NCBI GenBank assembly: GCA_902470365.1
Contig: CABRFZ010000006.1
Coordinates: 14,550-78,549, forward strand
DNA: 64,000 nucleotides
Origin: an uncultured Collinsella sp.
Lineage (GTDB): Bacteria > Actinomycetota > Coriobacteriia > Coriobacteriales > Coriobacteriaceae
Direction of reading: 5' to 3'
Below, piece by piece: positions 51,402-60,079 of the stretch; the first letter of the stretch is position 1, and each line of letters begins with the position of its first letter. Below the pieces are notes generated by a model, which saw only the letters and a list, made by a program, of their open reading frames with translations, searched no databases and had not been told where the DNA came from. The position numbers and the translations under genes are program-made.

Positions 51402-52930
51402 CTAGTCCAGCTTGGTGCCCGGTACTTGCGGTGCCTCTTTAAGCAACGCTTTGAGCTCGTTCAAAATGGAAACGGGCTGACAGTCGACGCCGTCCAGATG
51501 GAGCGTGGCCACGCGAATGGGCGGCTGATATTCAAGCGAGCCGATGAGCACGGGAGAACCCAGGAACCGTTCGATGTCGCTTGCGATCTCGTCGATCGCC
51601 TCGGGCCGAGCTCATCGAAGAGTGCCACGAACATCGGCCCCGTCGAGCGGAACAGGCGGCCCTTGCCGCGCGAACAATCCATGAGGCAGGCGGCGCTTTC
51701 GGCGAGCACGCGGTCGCCTGCATCGAATCCAAAGCGGGCATTGACCTCGGCGATATCGTCGACCTTAATGGCAATAAAGCCTGCCTCGTGCGGCACGTGG
51801 CGCATCTCTCCAATAGCGTTGACCAGTGCGTGGACATCGCCCAGGCCCGTTACCGAGTCGGTCGTATCCGCCAGGCTTCGGTTGACGATAATGCCCACAT
51901 ACATGCTGGGCTCGGTATCGGTGCCGTCCAAGCGGTAGCCCGTGCAGTCGCAAAGCACGTACGTTCCGGTGGCATCCATTACGCGATACTGCATGTAGTG
52001 GAAGTGCCACGTGCTGTTTATCACCATGTCGAGCTCGGCGCGTACGTTGTCGCGGTCCTCGGGATGAACGCGGGCGAGCCACATGTCGAGTGAGTTAAAA
52101 GGGTGCTGGGAGGGCAGGTCAAAATCGCGCACGGCGTTAACCGACCATTGCGATTTGCCCGTATCGAGATTGAGGATAAAGGGATAGCGCGTCTCGGAGC
52201 TCATGGAGATCGCTTGGAACACCCGGTCGTTGCAGGGAAGCTGATCGACGATTGGGCGTTGCGGCGCGTCACTGTCTTTCGGTTGCCGCACACGATGCAT
52301 AAGCTTATAGCGATACATCTTGCGATCGGCATCCATCGTCATCTGGCGACGCGTGTCGCCGGCAAGTGGATCGACGCGCGAGCAGCCAAAACTAAAGCTG
52401 CCGATCATGGGCGCCTTGCCACCTGAGCTCGCCTCGATCAGTCCGGTACGTACCTGCTCCAAGCGCTGCTCGAGTTCAGTCTCGTTTGCGGAGAGCGAGA
52501 TGAGCACAAACTCGTCTCCACCGATACGGAACAGCATTTCATCGTGCTCCATGGTTTCGGAGAGCGTGCGGCAGATGCCCAGAATATAGCGATTGCCTTC
52601 GGCGTGGCCAAACCTATCATTGCAATGTTTGAGATGGTCGATGTCAATATAGGCGCAGGTGAAGGGGTCACCTTTGTGCCAGAGTTGCTCGACGTGACGG
52701 TCGAATCCGTTGCGGTTGCCCAAGTTGGTGAGCGGGTCGATATAGGCGTTGCTCTCAAGCAGCCGGCGCTCTTGCTGCAGGATGGCGTGCGTCTTTTGCA
52801 GTTGTTCGCCAACGGCGCGTAGCTCAGCAGGCAGCGCGGCAACATCGAGTTCAGCGGTCGAGACGCCGTTCGCAAGTCGCTGAAGATAGGTAATAATCGA
52901 TTGCTCGCCCAGGCGATATGACTCGTTCAT
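51402..52930 (-). pseudogene. Frameshifted diguanylate cyclase-type gene (GGDEF - PAS-like - degenerate GGDEF)
   Basis: The N-terminal GGDEF domain looks intact: ESNAYIDPLTNLGNRNGFDR and LFRIGGDEFVLIS. A PAS-like middle (WLARVHPEDRDNVRAELD) and a second degenerate GGDEF domain follow (STGPMF in place of GGDEF). After FDELG at about 51604 the frame breaks. A one-base loss would explain it, because the other frame continues EAIDEIASDIERFLGSPVLI and runs to a stop at 51402 with normal domain sequence. The product as read ends at 51461 with ~45 unrelated residues. The first catalytic domain may still work. Confidence 0.8.
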
Positions 52931-53057
52931 GATGGATAACCTCCTTGGGCGGAACAGCGGTTTGTATCATATCCCCAATTCGGTTTGAATTGGGGATATA
53001 AGTTAACTAATGGAGGCAAATTCCCCCTTCGGCGGTGGTGTTTTGCGCGCGAGCGTA

Positions 53058-53343
53058 TCAGTTGTTATTGCCACCATCGAGCAATGCCTCAAAATCCTTC
53101 GCTGGCATGGGGCGGTAGTAGAGGAAGCCTTGAGCGTCGCGGGCGCCCATTTGCCGTAGCACGTTCGCCTGCTCATTTGTCTCGACGCCTTCGACCACGA
53201 CGGGCAGATGGAGCGACTGCGCCATCTCGAGCATCGATGAAATGATCTGCGTGCTGCGGCCTTGATCGCCGTCGACGGGCGCAATCTGCCAAATGTGCTT
53301 GTCGAGCGTCACCATAAAGCCGCTTTCCTCGAGTGCGGGGATA
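53058..53343 (-). pseudogene. EAL-domain (c-di-GMP phosphodiesterase) remnant with internal deletion
   Basis: The frame has an early EAL segment (IPALEESGFMVTLDKHIWQ) joined directly to a late one (STQIISSMLEMAQSLHLPVV, then EGVETNEQANVLRQMGA and QGFLYYRPMPAKDF). About 130 residues holding most catalytic residues are missing, and nothing EAL-like precedes the first segment. It is upstream of the GGDEF gene on the same strand. It is most likely a decayed gene, not a functional short protein. Confidence 0.75.
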
Positions 53344-53482
53344 TGGGTGCACATGCTGTGGACGGCTATTATTCGACAGGCGGTAGCGCGACGATGCGAT
53401 GTTCGATGAAAATGCGACTGAGACGATATATGTTGACGGGTATACTTGTCCCGGTTTAAAACGCAGGAACGGAGATGGTCGC

Positions 53483-54352
53483 ATGGCACAGCCGGATACG
53501 ACGCACACGGTGGGGCTTGCGCTCGAGGGAGGCGGCTACCGCGGTATGTATACGGCGGGCGTGCTCGACGTTTGGATGGAGCACGGTTTGACCTGCGACC
53601 ATATGGTGGGTGTCTCGGCGGGCGCGGCGTTTGGCTACAACTTTAAATCGCGCCAGATCGGCCGCGCCATTCGCTACAACAAGGCCTATTGTGCCGATAA
53701 GCGCTATGCGGGTGTGACCAGCTGGTTGCGAACCGGTGACATGTTCAATGCCGATTTTGCCTATCACGAGGTGCCCATCGAGCGCGATCCCATCGACCTG
53801 GAGACATATCGCGCCTGCCCTATGCGGTTTACGTGCGTGTGTACCGATATCGAGACGGGCAAGGCCGTCTACCACGACCTGCCCTATGGCGACGAGCGCG
53901 ATATCGAGTGGATCCGGGCGTCGTCGGCGATTCCCGTGGCGACGCGTCCCGTTGCTATTGGCGGGCATAAGTATCTGGATGGTGGCGTGGCTGATTCCAT
54001 TCCCAGCGCTTGGTTGTTTGCGCAGGGGTATGACCGCAATATCGTGGTACTCACGCAGCCGGCGGGCTTTGTGAAGCAACCCAACAGCGTGATGCCCATG
54101 CTGCGGCGCGTGTTCCGTCACTACCCGGAGTTTGTTGCAGCGCTCGATCATCGGCATGAGGTCTACAATGCCACGCTCGATGACTTGGCGCGTCGTGAGG
54201 CTGCCGGCGAGGTCTTTGTGGTGCGGCCGAGCGAATCGGTGAAGGTGCCGTCGCTGTGCCGCGAGCCGGATGAGCTCGAGCGTATCTACCAGGTCGGCCG
54301 CCACGATGCGGAGGCGACCTTGCCGGCGCTGGAAGCGTATCTGGCAGAGTAG
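53483..54352 (+). CDS. Patatin-like phospholipase (YjjU-type)
   Basis: 289 residues. The oxyanion loop is LEGGGYRGMYTAGVL, the nucleophile elbow GVSAGAAFGY (GxSxG) and the Asp dyad partner is YLDGGVADSIP (DGG). No signal peptide. Such Ser/Asp hydrolases release fatty acids from lipids. The start at 53483 has CGGAGA upstream, and TATACT lies at 53441-53446. It is followed by the tandem 46-bp hairpin array. Confidence 0.92.
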   Translation: MAQPDTTHTVGLALEGGGYRGMYTAGVLDVWMEHGLTCDHMVGVSAGAAFGYNFKSRQIGRAIRYNKAYCADKRYAGVTSWLRTGDMFNADFAYHEVPIERDPIDLETYRACPMRFTCVCTDIETGKAVYHDLPYGDERDIEWIRASSAIPVATRPVAIGGHKYLDGGVADSIPSAWLFAQGYDRNIVVLTQPAGFVKQPNSVMPMLRRVFRHYPEFVAALDHRHEVYNATLDDLARREAAGEVFVVRPSESVKVPSLCREPDELERIYQVGRHDAEATLPALEAYLAE

Positions 54353-54374
54353 AGCAAACTGCCGTGGACTCGGC

Positions 54375-54605
54375 GGAAAGCGCATCCCGGAATCGGCGCT
54401 AAAAATGGGATGAGGTTTCCGCGAGAGGCCCGTAGCGGAAAGCGCGCCCCGGAATCGGCATCCAAAACGGGATGCAGTTTCCCCGACGGCGGGTTTTGGA
54501 AACGGCGTCCCAGAATTTGCGCCTGGAATGGGATGGGGTTTCCCAACGGAGCCGCATGCGGAAAGCGCATCCCGGAATGGAGGTCCAAACTGGGATGCGC
54601 TTTCC
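54375..54605. repeat. Four tandem 46-bp hairpin units with 15-16-bp spacers
   Basis: Units at 54375-54420, 54437-54482, 54498-54543 and 54560-54605 all start GGAAA and end TTTCC. Each has CCC near base 14 and GGGAT near base 33, so each can fold as a stem of up to 14 bp (perfect in unit 4: GGAAAGCGCATCCC with its complement). Unit sequences differ but keep the frame and length. Spacers are 16, 15 and 16 bp and unrelated. It fills the gap between patatin and thiE; no gene is present. Confidence 0.85.
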
Positions 54606-54649
54606 ATTGCTGAAGATATGAGGCCGCGGATCGGCTGCTCGGCCTAGAC

Positions 54650-55345
54650 TTATGCCTGCTGCCAGGTGTCGACGAGCTCCTTGGCGGCGGCGTAGGGGTC
54701 GTCGGCACTGCAGACAGCGCTCACCACAAAGAAGCCATCGACGCCGGTGGCCTTGAGCTGCGGCAGGTCGGCCGTCTTGACGCCGCCGCCCACCACGATG
54801 GGCACGGGGCTTGCCGCGTGGAGTGCGGCCAGGTCCTCAAAGCTCTTGGTGATGATAGAGCCGTCGGCCGCGCGTCCGCAGTCGCGCTTGGTTTCGGTCT
54901 CGTGGAGCGGGCCGATGCCCAGGTAGTCGACTAGGCTCATGTCGGCGGTCTTGACGTACTCGAGCATCTCCTCGCAGCGGGCCGAAAGGCCCACGATGGC
55001 ATCGGGGCCCAGAAGCTTGCGGCAGACCTCGACGGGAATATCGCTCTGGCCCACGTGCACGCCGTCGACAGCAATACCCTGCTCGCGCGCGGCGAGTACG
55101 CAGTCCAGGCGGTCGTCGATCAGCAGGGCAACCTGACCGGTTTTGCCGGCCTGTGCGATTGCCTGCGCGGCGTCGCCCGTCAGCGCAATGATCTCGCGGG
55201 CGCTTGCCACCTTGGAGCGCACCTGGATGCAGGTAAAGCCGGCGTCGAGCGCCTGGGCCACCACATCGCCCACGGGACGCCCGAGCGTGTTTTCGGGGCC
55301 GAGTACCAGATAGGCCGAGATATCAAGGTTGTCGCGGATGCTCAT
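54650..55345 (-). CDS. thiE: Thiamine-phosphate synthase
   Basis: 231 residues. The TIM-barrel enzyme joins HMP-PP and thiazole phosphate to give thiamine phosphate. Motifs include FTCIQVRSKVASAREIIALT, VALLIDDRLDCVLA, GVHVGQSDIPVEVCRKLLGP, LGIGPLHETETK and PIVVGGGVKTADLPQLKATG. The start overlaps the end of the thiamine-binding protein gene by 4 bp. It is the last gene of the riboswitch-controlled operon. Confidence 0.95.
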   Translation of the reverse strand: MSIRDNLDISAYLVLGPENTLGRPVGDVVAQALDAGFTCIQVRSKVASAREIIALTGDAAQAIAQAGKTGQVALLIDDRLDCVLAAREQGIAVDGVHVGQSDIPVEVCRKLLGPDAIVGLSARCEEMLEYVKTADMSLVDYLGIGPLHETETKRDCGRAADGSIITKSFEDLAALHAASPVPIVVGGGVKTADLPQLKATGVDGFFVVSAVCSADDPYAAAKELVDTWQQA

Positions 55346-55683
55346 CGTGCTTCCTCCTGCTTTTTGATCTGCGCTTCCATGCGTTCGAGCTTGCCGGTCA
55401 TGGTGTCGGTAAATCCGGGTCGAATATCGGCTTTGAGCACGACTTCGGTGCGGATGCCCTTGCTCGCCAACACAAAGGTTGCGTCGCGCACGACCTGCAT
55501 GACCTCGTCCCAGTCGCCCTCGATCTCGGTGAACATGGAGGTGGTGCGGTTGGGCAGGCCGCTCTCGCGAATGACACGCACGACCTCGGCGACCTCGGCG
55601 GATAGCTCATCGCCGGTGCCGCACGGGGCGATGGCCACGGCGACGAGCGTGTTCATGCCGGCATTGGTTGCGGGCTCGGACAT
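55342..55683 (-). CDS. MTH1187-family thiamine-binding protein
   Basis: 113 residues of the MTH1187/YqgV family: AVAIAPCGTGDELSAEVAEV, a middle SMFTEIEGDWDEVMQVVRDA and C-terminal VLKADIRPGFTDTMTGKLER. The ferredoxin-like fold binds thiamine or its precursors, as in YkoF. It lies between thiM and thiE with a 3-bp gap and a 4-bp overlap, so it is part of the operon. A role in moving or sensing thiamine intermediates is inferred. Confidence 0.88.
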   Translation of the reverse strand: MSEPATNAGMNTLVAVAIAPCGTGDELSAEVAEVVRVIRESGLPNRTTSMFTEIEGDWDEVMQVVRDATFVLASKGIRTEVVLKADIRPGFTDTMTGKLERMEAQIKKQEEAR

Positions 55684-55686
55684 GGC

Positions 55687-56526
55687 CTATGCCTCCTCGA
55701 GCTCGAGTCGGTTATCGGCGATGTCTTGGGCGGTTGCGCGGTAGAGCTCGTCGATAAAGGCGACCTTAAAGCTTGCCGGGGCGTCGGCGACAGCGGCGGC
55801 ACGCGTGCCGGCCACGTTGTAGACGGCGGTGCCGCAGACGGCTGCCGTAAACGGGTCGGCGGCGCAGGCGTACACGGCCAGCACGCCGCCCTGCGAGCAG
55901 CCGCAGCCGGTGATCTTGGACATGAGCGGGCTGCCGCCGTGAGACTTGGCCACCGTCGTGCCGTCGGTGATCAGGTCGACTTCGCCCGAGACCACAACGG
56001 CGCCACCGGTGTGGCGAGCGAGCGCCACGGCGGCACCACGGGCGGCGTCGACCGTGTCGGTGGTATCGACACCGCGCACGCGGCTCAGATCGGCCGCCTC
56101 GCCCTCAAGACCCCACAGGCCGGCGAGCGCGATAATCTCGGAGGCGTTGCCGCGCACGATGGCGGGCTTGTACTGCTTGAGCTCGTTGACCAGCTGGGTG
56201 CGCAGGCTACCGATACCCAGGCCCACCGGATCGAGCACCCAGGGCTTACCGGCGTCGTGTGCCGCCTTGGCCGCGCGGGGAATCGTTTGCTCGTAAATGG
56301 GGAAGAGCGTGCCCATGTTGAGATAGATGGCGCCGCCGCCGGCAACGAGTGCCTCGCCCTCGTCGGGCAGATAGACCATGGCGGCCGATCCGCCCACGGC
56401 GAGCTGCGCGTTGGCGACAAAGTCGATCGTCACCGTGTTGGTGATGGAACCGGCCATCGGATTGGTAGCGCGAATCTCCTCCACGGCCTTGACCATATGT
56501 TGCTTAAGCTGTTCCGAATCAATCAC
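55687..56526 (-). CDS. thiM: Hydroxyethylthiazole kinase
   Basis: 279 residues. The ribokinase-like salvage enzyme phosphorylates the thiazole moiety of thiamine. Motifs include SITNTVTIDFVANAQLAVGG, GKPWVLDPVGLGIGSLR, IVRGNASEIIAL and the anion hole SKITGCGCSQGGVLAVY. The GTG at 56526 (VIDSEQLKQH) is chosen because AAGGAGG lies about eight bases upstream; a longer frame runs back into the riboswitch leader. First gene after the TPP riboswitch. Confidence 0.94.
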   Translation of the reverse strand: MIDSEQLKQHMVKAVEEIRATNPMAGSITNTVTIDFVANAQLAVGGSAAMVYLPDEGEALVAGGGAIYLNMGTLFPIYEQTIPRAAKAAHDAGKPWVLDPVGLGIGSLRTQLVNELKQYKPAIVRGNASEIIALAGLWGLEGEAADLSRVRGVDTTDTVDAARGAAVALARHTGGAVVVSGEVDLITDGTTVAKSHGGSPLMSKITGCGCSQGGVLAVYACAADPFTAAVCGTAVYNVAGTRAAAVADAPASFKVAFIDELYRATAQDIADNRLELEEA

Positions 56527-56548
56527 TGCACATGCCTCCTTGGCATAG

Positions 56549-56579
56549 AAAAGGGGCGCTGTGCATAGACAGCGCCCCT
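56549..56579 (-). terminator. Terminator of the TPP riboswitch expression platform
   Basis: On the minus strand AGGGGCGCTGT pairs with ACAGCGCCCCT around CTATGC and is followed by TTTTC. It sits between the aptamer and the thiM start, as in transcription-terminating TPP switches. Confidence 0.85.
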
Positions 56580-56592
56580 GTAAAGGCGGCAT

Positions 56593-56681
56593 GCTCCCTA
56601 CGCCAGCATTAACTGACAGGTTCAAAGGATTGGGCCCATTGCCCTCTCAGCCTTGTGGTTTGCACCGCCGGCACTCCCGCA
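56593..56681 (-). promoter_or_regulatory. TPP (thi-box) riboswitch
   Basis: Minus-strand sequence carries the aptamer core in order: GCGGGAGTGCC, GGCTGAGAGGGC, TTTGAACCTGTCAGTT and AATGCTGGCGTAGGGAGC. These match the thi-box conserved elements (GCUGAGA; UGAACCUG; UGCCAGCGUAGGGA type). Thiamine pyrophosphate binding is expected to form the downstream terminator and switch off thiM, the MTH1187-type gene and thiE. Confidence 0.94.
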
Positions 56682-56709
56682 TCGAATCTGTTGTTCCCTA
56701 TACTAGCGC

Positions 56710-56811
56710 ACCTGCCAAAAAGGGACAGGTTTATTTTGGCAGGTAACAACTGGGACTTTGCGTTTTCCCAGATGAAACCTGCCGAAATAAACCTGTCCCT
56801 TTTTGGCAGGT
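56710..56811. repeat. Inverted pair of family B palindromes
   Basis: A 35-base palindromic unit (56710-56744, starting ACCTGCCAAAAAGGG) and an inverted copy (56777-56811) that matches it at 34 of 35 positions. Between them CTGGGA pairs with TCCCAG. The double hairpin resembles REP doublets. A TACAAT box begins three bases after it. Confidence 0.88.
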
Positions 56812-56851
56812 CGGTACAATAGATGGGATTAAGAATGACCGAGGGGACCTT

Positions 56852-57760
56852 ATGATCAAACTTGTGCTGACCGATATGGACGATACACTGATTCCAGCCG
56901 GGCATGACGGCGCCAGCGACTACGCCATTGAGGGTATTCATGCCATGCAGGCGGCGGGTTTGCACTTTGGGCCGGTTTCGGGTCGTCAGCCGTCCGCGAT
57001 GGGCTGGATGTTCCGCAATCGCTCCGAGTGCTTCTCGACCGGTGCGTTTTGCAACGGCCAGGTGATGTTTGTCGATGGCGAAGTAGTCGCTTCGCGCGCA
57101 ATCGATAACGATGTCCTTATGCGCTTAGCCGATTATTTTGAACAGGAGACCGACGATACGTATTTGAAGGTCTACCGTCTGGGTGATGACTTTTGGAATA
57201 ACGATGCCTACTGCGTGACGAGCGATCCCGAGCGCGTTCGTCGCGCCATGGAGTCGGGCGGTAATGCGTGGCTCAAAGGCGAAGAGGCCCCGTGCCGTCC
57301 TGTTGTCGATGATGCCCCGGTATACAAGGCGAATATCTGGAGCGCCCGCTCGCGCGAAGAGCTTGCTGAGCTGCGCGAGCGCATTGCTGCCGAGGTGCCG
57401 GAGCTCTCGCTTGTATTTCCCAACAACCGCGTGCGCCTATTCGATATTCTCCCGGCCGGTTGGGACAAGGGCTGCGCTGCGCTGGAGCTGGCGCGCGCTT
57501 TGGGCCTGACGCCCGATGAGGTGGCCGTATTTGGCGATTCCGATAACGATCTGCCCATGATCGGTGCCGTTCCCAACTCCGTTGCAGTCGCCAATGCCAA
57601 CGAGGCCGTCACTGCTGCCGCGCGCTGGCATATCGGCGCTGCGGCAGACGATGCGGTTGCCGGGGCTCTGCATCAGATTGCCGCCTGCGCCGCGACGGGG
57701 GAGATGCCGCCGTTTATGCGTCAGATGGATGCGGTGGGTTCGGGTATCGCGGACGTCTAG
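56852..57760 (+). CDS. Cof-type HAD-IIB hydrolase
   Basis: 302 residues. Motif I is LTDMDDTLIPAG, motif II region FGPVSGRQPSAM, the C2B cap lies in the middle, and motifs III/IV are FDILPAGWDKGCAALELARA and VFGDSDNDLPMIGAVPNSVA. These enzymes dephosphorylate sugar phosphates, nucleotides or cofactors. The C-terminal ~30 residues extend beyond the usual end. TACAAT at 56815-56820 is close upstream, and GAGGGG precedes the ATG. The LysR gene follows 10 bp later. Confidence 0.92.
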   Translation: MIKLVLTDMDDTLIPAGHDGASDYAIEGIHAMQAAGLHFGPVSGRQPSAMGWMFRNRSECFSTGAFCNGQVMFVDGEVVASRAIDNDVLMRLADYFEQETDDTYLKVYRLGDDFWNNDAYCVTSDPERVRRAMESGGNAWLKGEEAPCRPVVDDAPVYKANIWSARSREELAELRERIAAEVPELSLVFPNNRVRLFDILPAGWDKGCAALELARALGLTPDEVAVFGDSDNDLPMIGAVPNSVAVANANEAVTAAARWHIGAAADDAVAGALHQIAACAATGEMPPFMRQMDAVGSGIADV

Positions 57761-57770
57761 GGAGGCCATC

Positions 57771-58667
57771 ATGAAGCTCCAGCAGCTCAGATATGTCGTC
57801 AAAGTTGCCGAATGCGGCAGCATCACCGAGGCCTCGCGCCGGCTCTTTGTGTCGCAGCCTTCGATTACCGCATCGATTCGCGATCTCGAAAACGAGATGG
57901 GCGTGCACATCTTTGAGCGCACTAACAAGGGCGTCGTTGTGTCCGAGGAAGGTGAGACCTTCTTGGGCTATGCGCGCCAGGTACTCGACCAGGCTGACCT
58001 GCTCGAGGGCAAGTACAAGGGCGCATCCGAGCAGGTGCCGCACTTTAGTGTGAGCTGCCAGCATTATTCCTTTGCCGTTAACGCGTTTGTTGACGTGATT
58101 CGTGAGTTCGATGCCGCGCGTTACGACTTTACCCTGCGCGAGGAGCAAACCCACGAGATTATCGAGGATGTCGCGCACATGAAAAGCGAGCTGGGCATCC
58201 TATATCTGTCCGAGCACAACCGCGAGGTCATCGAGCGCATGCTGGTGGCCAACGAGCTCGTGTTCGAAGGACTCTTCTGCGCCACGCCGCATGTCTTCGT
58301 CTGCGCCGACCATCCGCTGGCGGACCGCTCCAGCGTGACGATCGAGGATCTGGAAGACTACCCGTTCCTGTCCTACGAGCAGGGCAGCTACAACTCGTTT
58401 TACTATTCCGAGGAGCTGACCTCGACGTTCGAGCGTCGCAAAAATATCCGCGTGCGCGACCGTGCGACGTTGTTCAATTTGGCCATGGGCCTCAACGGCT
58501 ACACGGTATGCTCGGGCGTGATCAGCCACGAGCTCAACGGCCCCGGCATTATCTCGATTCCGCTCGACGTGGACGAGTACATGGAGATTGGCATCATCAC
58601 GCGCAAGAACACGACGCTTACGCGCTACGGTCGGGCCTATATCGACGCGATTCGTCAGCATATCTAG
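57771..58667 (+). CDS. LysR-family regulator (CysB/MetR-like position)
   Basis: 298 residues. The helix-turn-helix is MKLQQLRYVVKVAECGSITE, ASRRLFVSQPSITASIRDLE, then IFERTNKGVVVSEEG. The effector domain follows from about residue 90. GGGAGG lies eight bases before the ATG. It is probably co-transcribed with the HAD gene (10-bp gap). The next gene is a MetE-like methyltransferase behind an LTTR-type dyad, so control of sulfur amino-acid metabolism is likely (inference). Confidence 0.93.
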   Translation: MKLQQLRYVVKVAECGSITEASRRLFVSQPSITASIRDLENEMGVHIFERTNKGVVVSEEGETFLGYARQVLDQADLLEGKYKGASEQVPHFSVSCQHYSFAVNAFVDVIREFDAARYDFTLREEQTHEIIEDVAHMKSELGILYLSEHNREVIERMLVANELVFEGLFCATPHVFVCADHPLADRSSVTIEDLEDYPFLSYEQGSYNSFYYSEELTSTFERRKNIRVRDRATLFNLAMGLNGYTVCSGVISHELNGPGIISIPLDVDEYMEIGIITRKNTTLTRYGRAYIDAIRQHI

Positions 58668-58714
58668 ACTGCTGTGCTCCGCACGGTTCAAGTCTCTTTA
58701 TGACAGTCCAGACT

Positions 58715-58784
58715 GATATAGGAAACATCTATATCAAACTGCTATAAACATATATTTTACGATGGTCATATGAGCGCTCATACT
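58715..58784 (+). promoter_or_regulatory. LysR-type dyad and promoter of the MetE-like gene
   Basis: GATATAG (58715-58721) and CTATATC (58729-58735) form a dyad with a 7-bp centre, fitting the T-N11-A LysR consensus. TTTACG (58756-58761) and CATACT (58779-58784) are 17 bp apart. A 12-bp perfect palindrome ATGAGCGCTCAT (58770-58781) overlaps the -10 region and could be a second site. Confidence 0.6.
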
Positions 58785-58822
58785 CTGTCCCAGTAAAGCA
58801 ACCAATGCAAAGGGAGATATCT

Positions 58823-59956
58823 ATGAGCACTTCGATTCAACCGAACGCGCCGTTTCGCGCCGATATCGTCGGCAGCTTTCTTCGCCCGCAGGCTGTAAAG
58901 GACGCCCGTGCCGCCTATGTCGCGGGTAAACTCGACGCTTCCGGCCTTAAGGCCGTCGAGGACGATGCCATTCGCGATTTGGTGGCCAAGCAGAAGGCCG
59001 CCGGCCTGCAGGTGATCACCGATGGCGAGTTCCGCCGCAGCTACTGGCACCTCGATTTTATGTGGGGCCTTAACGGCATTGAGCGCCGCACCTCACGCAC
59101 GGGTTATATGTTCCATGATGAGGAGACGACGGCCGACACCGCCGTGGTTACTGGTCCCATTAGCGGCGAGAACCACCCGTTCGTCGAGCATTTTAAGTTC
59201 GTCAAGGCGCTTGAGGGGGAGGGCCAGGTCGCACGCCAGACCATTCCGGCGCCGATCCAGACGTTCTCTGAGGTCACGCTCGATCGCTGCGACGGCCAGC
59301 AGGAGAGCCTGCGCGCTGTCTATAAGACCGATGAGGAACTTGCCGACGCCATTGCGGCCGCTTATCGCACGGTGATCGCCGACCTGTACGCAGCAGGCTG
59401 CCGCAACATCCAGTTTGATGACTGCACCTGGGGCATCTATTGCGATACCGACTTTGTGTCCAAGACCGGCATGAGCCCGGTTGATCTGCAAAAGGTGAGT
59501 GAGCTGGGCGTGGCGCTCAACAACGCCGCTATCGAGGGCAAGCCCGACGACCTGGTCATTAACACGCATGTGTGCCGCGGTAACTACCACTCTACCTATG
59601 CCTTCGAGGGTGGCTATGACCCCATCGCGCCATACCTGTTCGCAAACGAGGATGTTGACGCATTTTACCTGGAGTTCGATACGCCGCGCGCCGGCGGTTT
59701 TGAGCCGTTGAGGTACGTTGCCCCTGGCAAGAAGGTCGTGTTGGGCCTGGTGACCACCAAGGCCGCTGAGCTTGAGGACGAGGATGCCATCGTCGAGCGT
59801 ATTCACGAGGCTGCAAAGTATGTTCCGCTCGAGAACCTGTATCTGTCTCCGCAGTGCGGCTTTGCCAGCTGCGAGATTGGCAACAAGCTGACCGAGGACG
59901 AGCAATGGGCAAAGATCGCGCTGGTCAAGCGTATTGCCGAGCGCGTTTGGAAATAG
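58823..59956 (+). CDS. MetE C-terminal-like methyltransferase (YxjG/YxjH type)
   Basis: 377 residues of cobalamin-independent methionine synthase fold, single domain. The start is FRADIVGSFLRPQAVKDARA; also seen are LQVITDGEFRRSYWHLDFMW, NIQFDDCTWGIYCDTD, the zinc ligands in NTHVCRGNYHS (His and Cys) and SPQCGFASCEIGN (Cys). Members transfer a methyl group to homocysteine or a related thiol; the donor for this short form is uncertain. The start at 58823 has AGGGAG. The gene is behind a LysR dyad. Confidence 0.9.
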   Translation: MSTSIQPNAPFRADIVGSFLRPQAVKDARAAYVAGKLDASGLKAVEDDAIRDLVAKQKAAGLQVITDGEFRRSYWHLDFMWGLNGIERRTSRTGYMFHDEETTADTAVVTGPISGENHPFVEHFKFVKALEGEGQVARQTIPAPIQTFSEVTLDRCDGQQESLRAVYKTDEELADAIAAAYRTVIADLYAAGCRNIQFDDCTWGIYCDTDFVSKTGMSPVDLQKVSELGVALNNAAIEGKPDDLVINTHVCRGNYHSTYAFEGGYDPIAPYLFANEDVDAFYLEFDTPRAGGFEPLRYVAPGKKVVLGLVTTKAAELEDEDAIVERIHEAAKYVPLENLYLSPQCGFASCEIGNKLTEDEQWAKIALVKRIAERVWK

Positions 59957-60079
59957 CGGTAACGTTCGCAGGTGACGGCGCGTGCGAGACATGGCGCATC
60001 GCGTACAATGGTTCGGATCGTATCGTTCGGGCAGGTAATCCGCTATGCTCGAGCGCCCTTCCATTTTGAAAGGACTCTC

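Noticed and set aside
54375..54605. CRISPR-like array
   Set aside because: Spacing is regular, but the spacers are only 15-16 bp and the repeat units are divergent hairpins rather than near-identical repeats. No cas genes are present.
53456..54607. Long minus-strand frame across the patatin gene and the hairpin array
   Set aside because: The patatin motifs are on the plus strand, and the minus frame's repeat is only a translation of the DNA hairpins.
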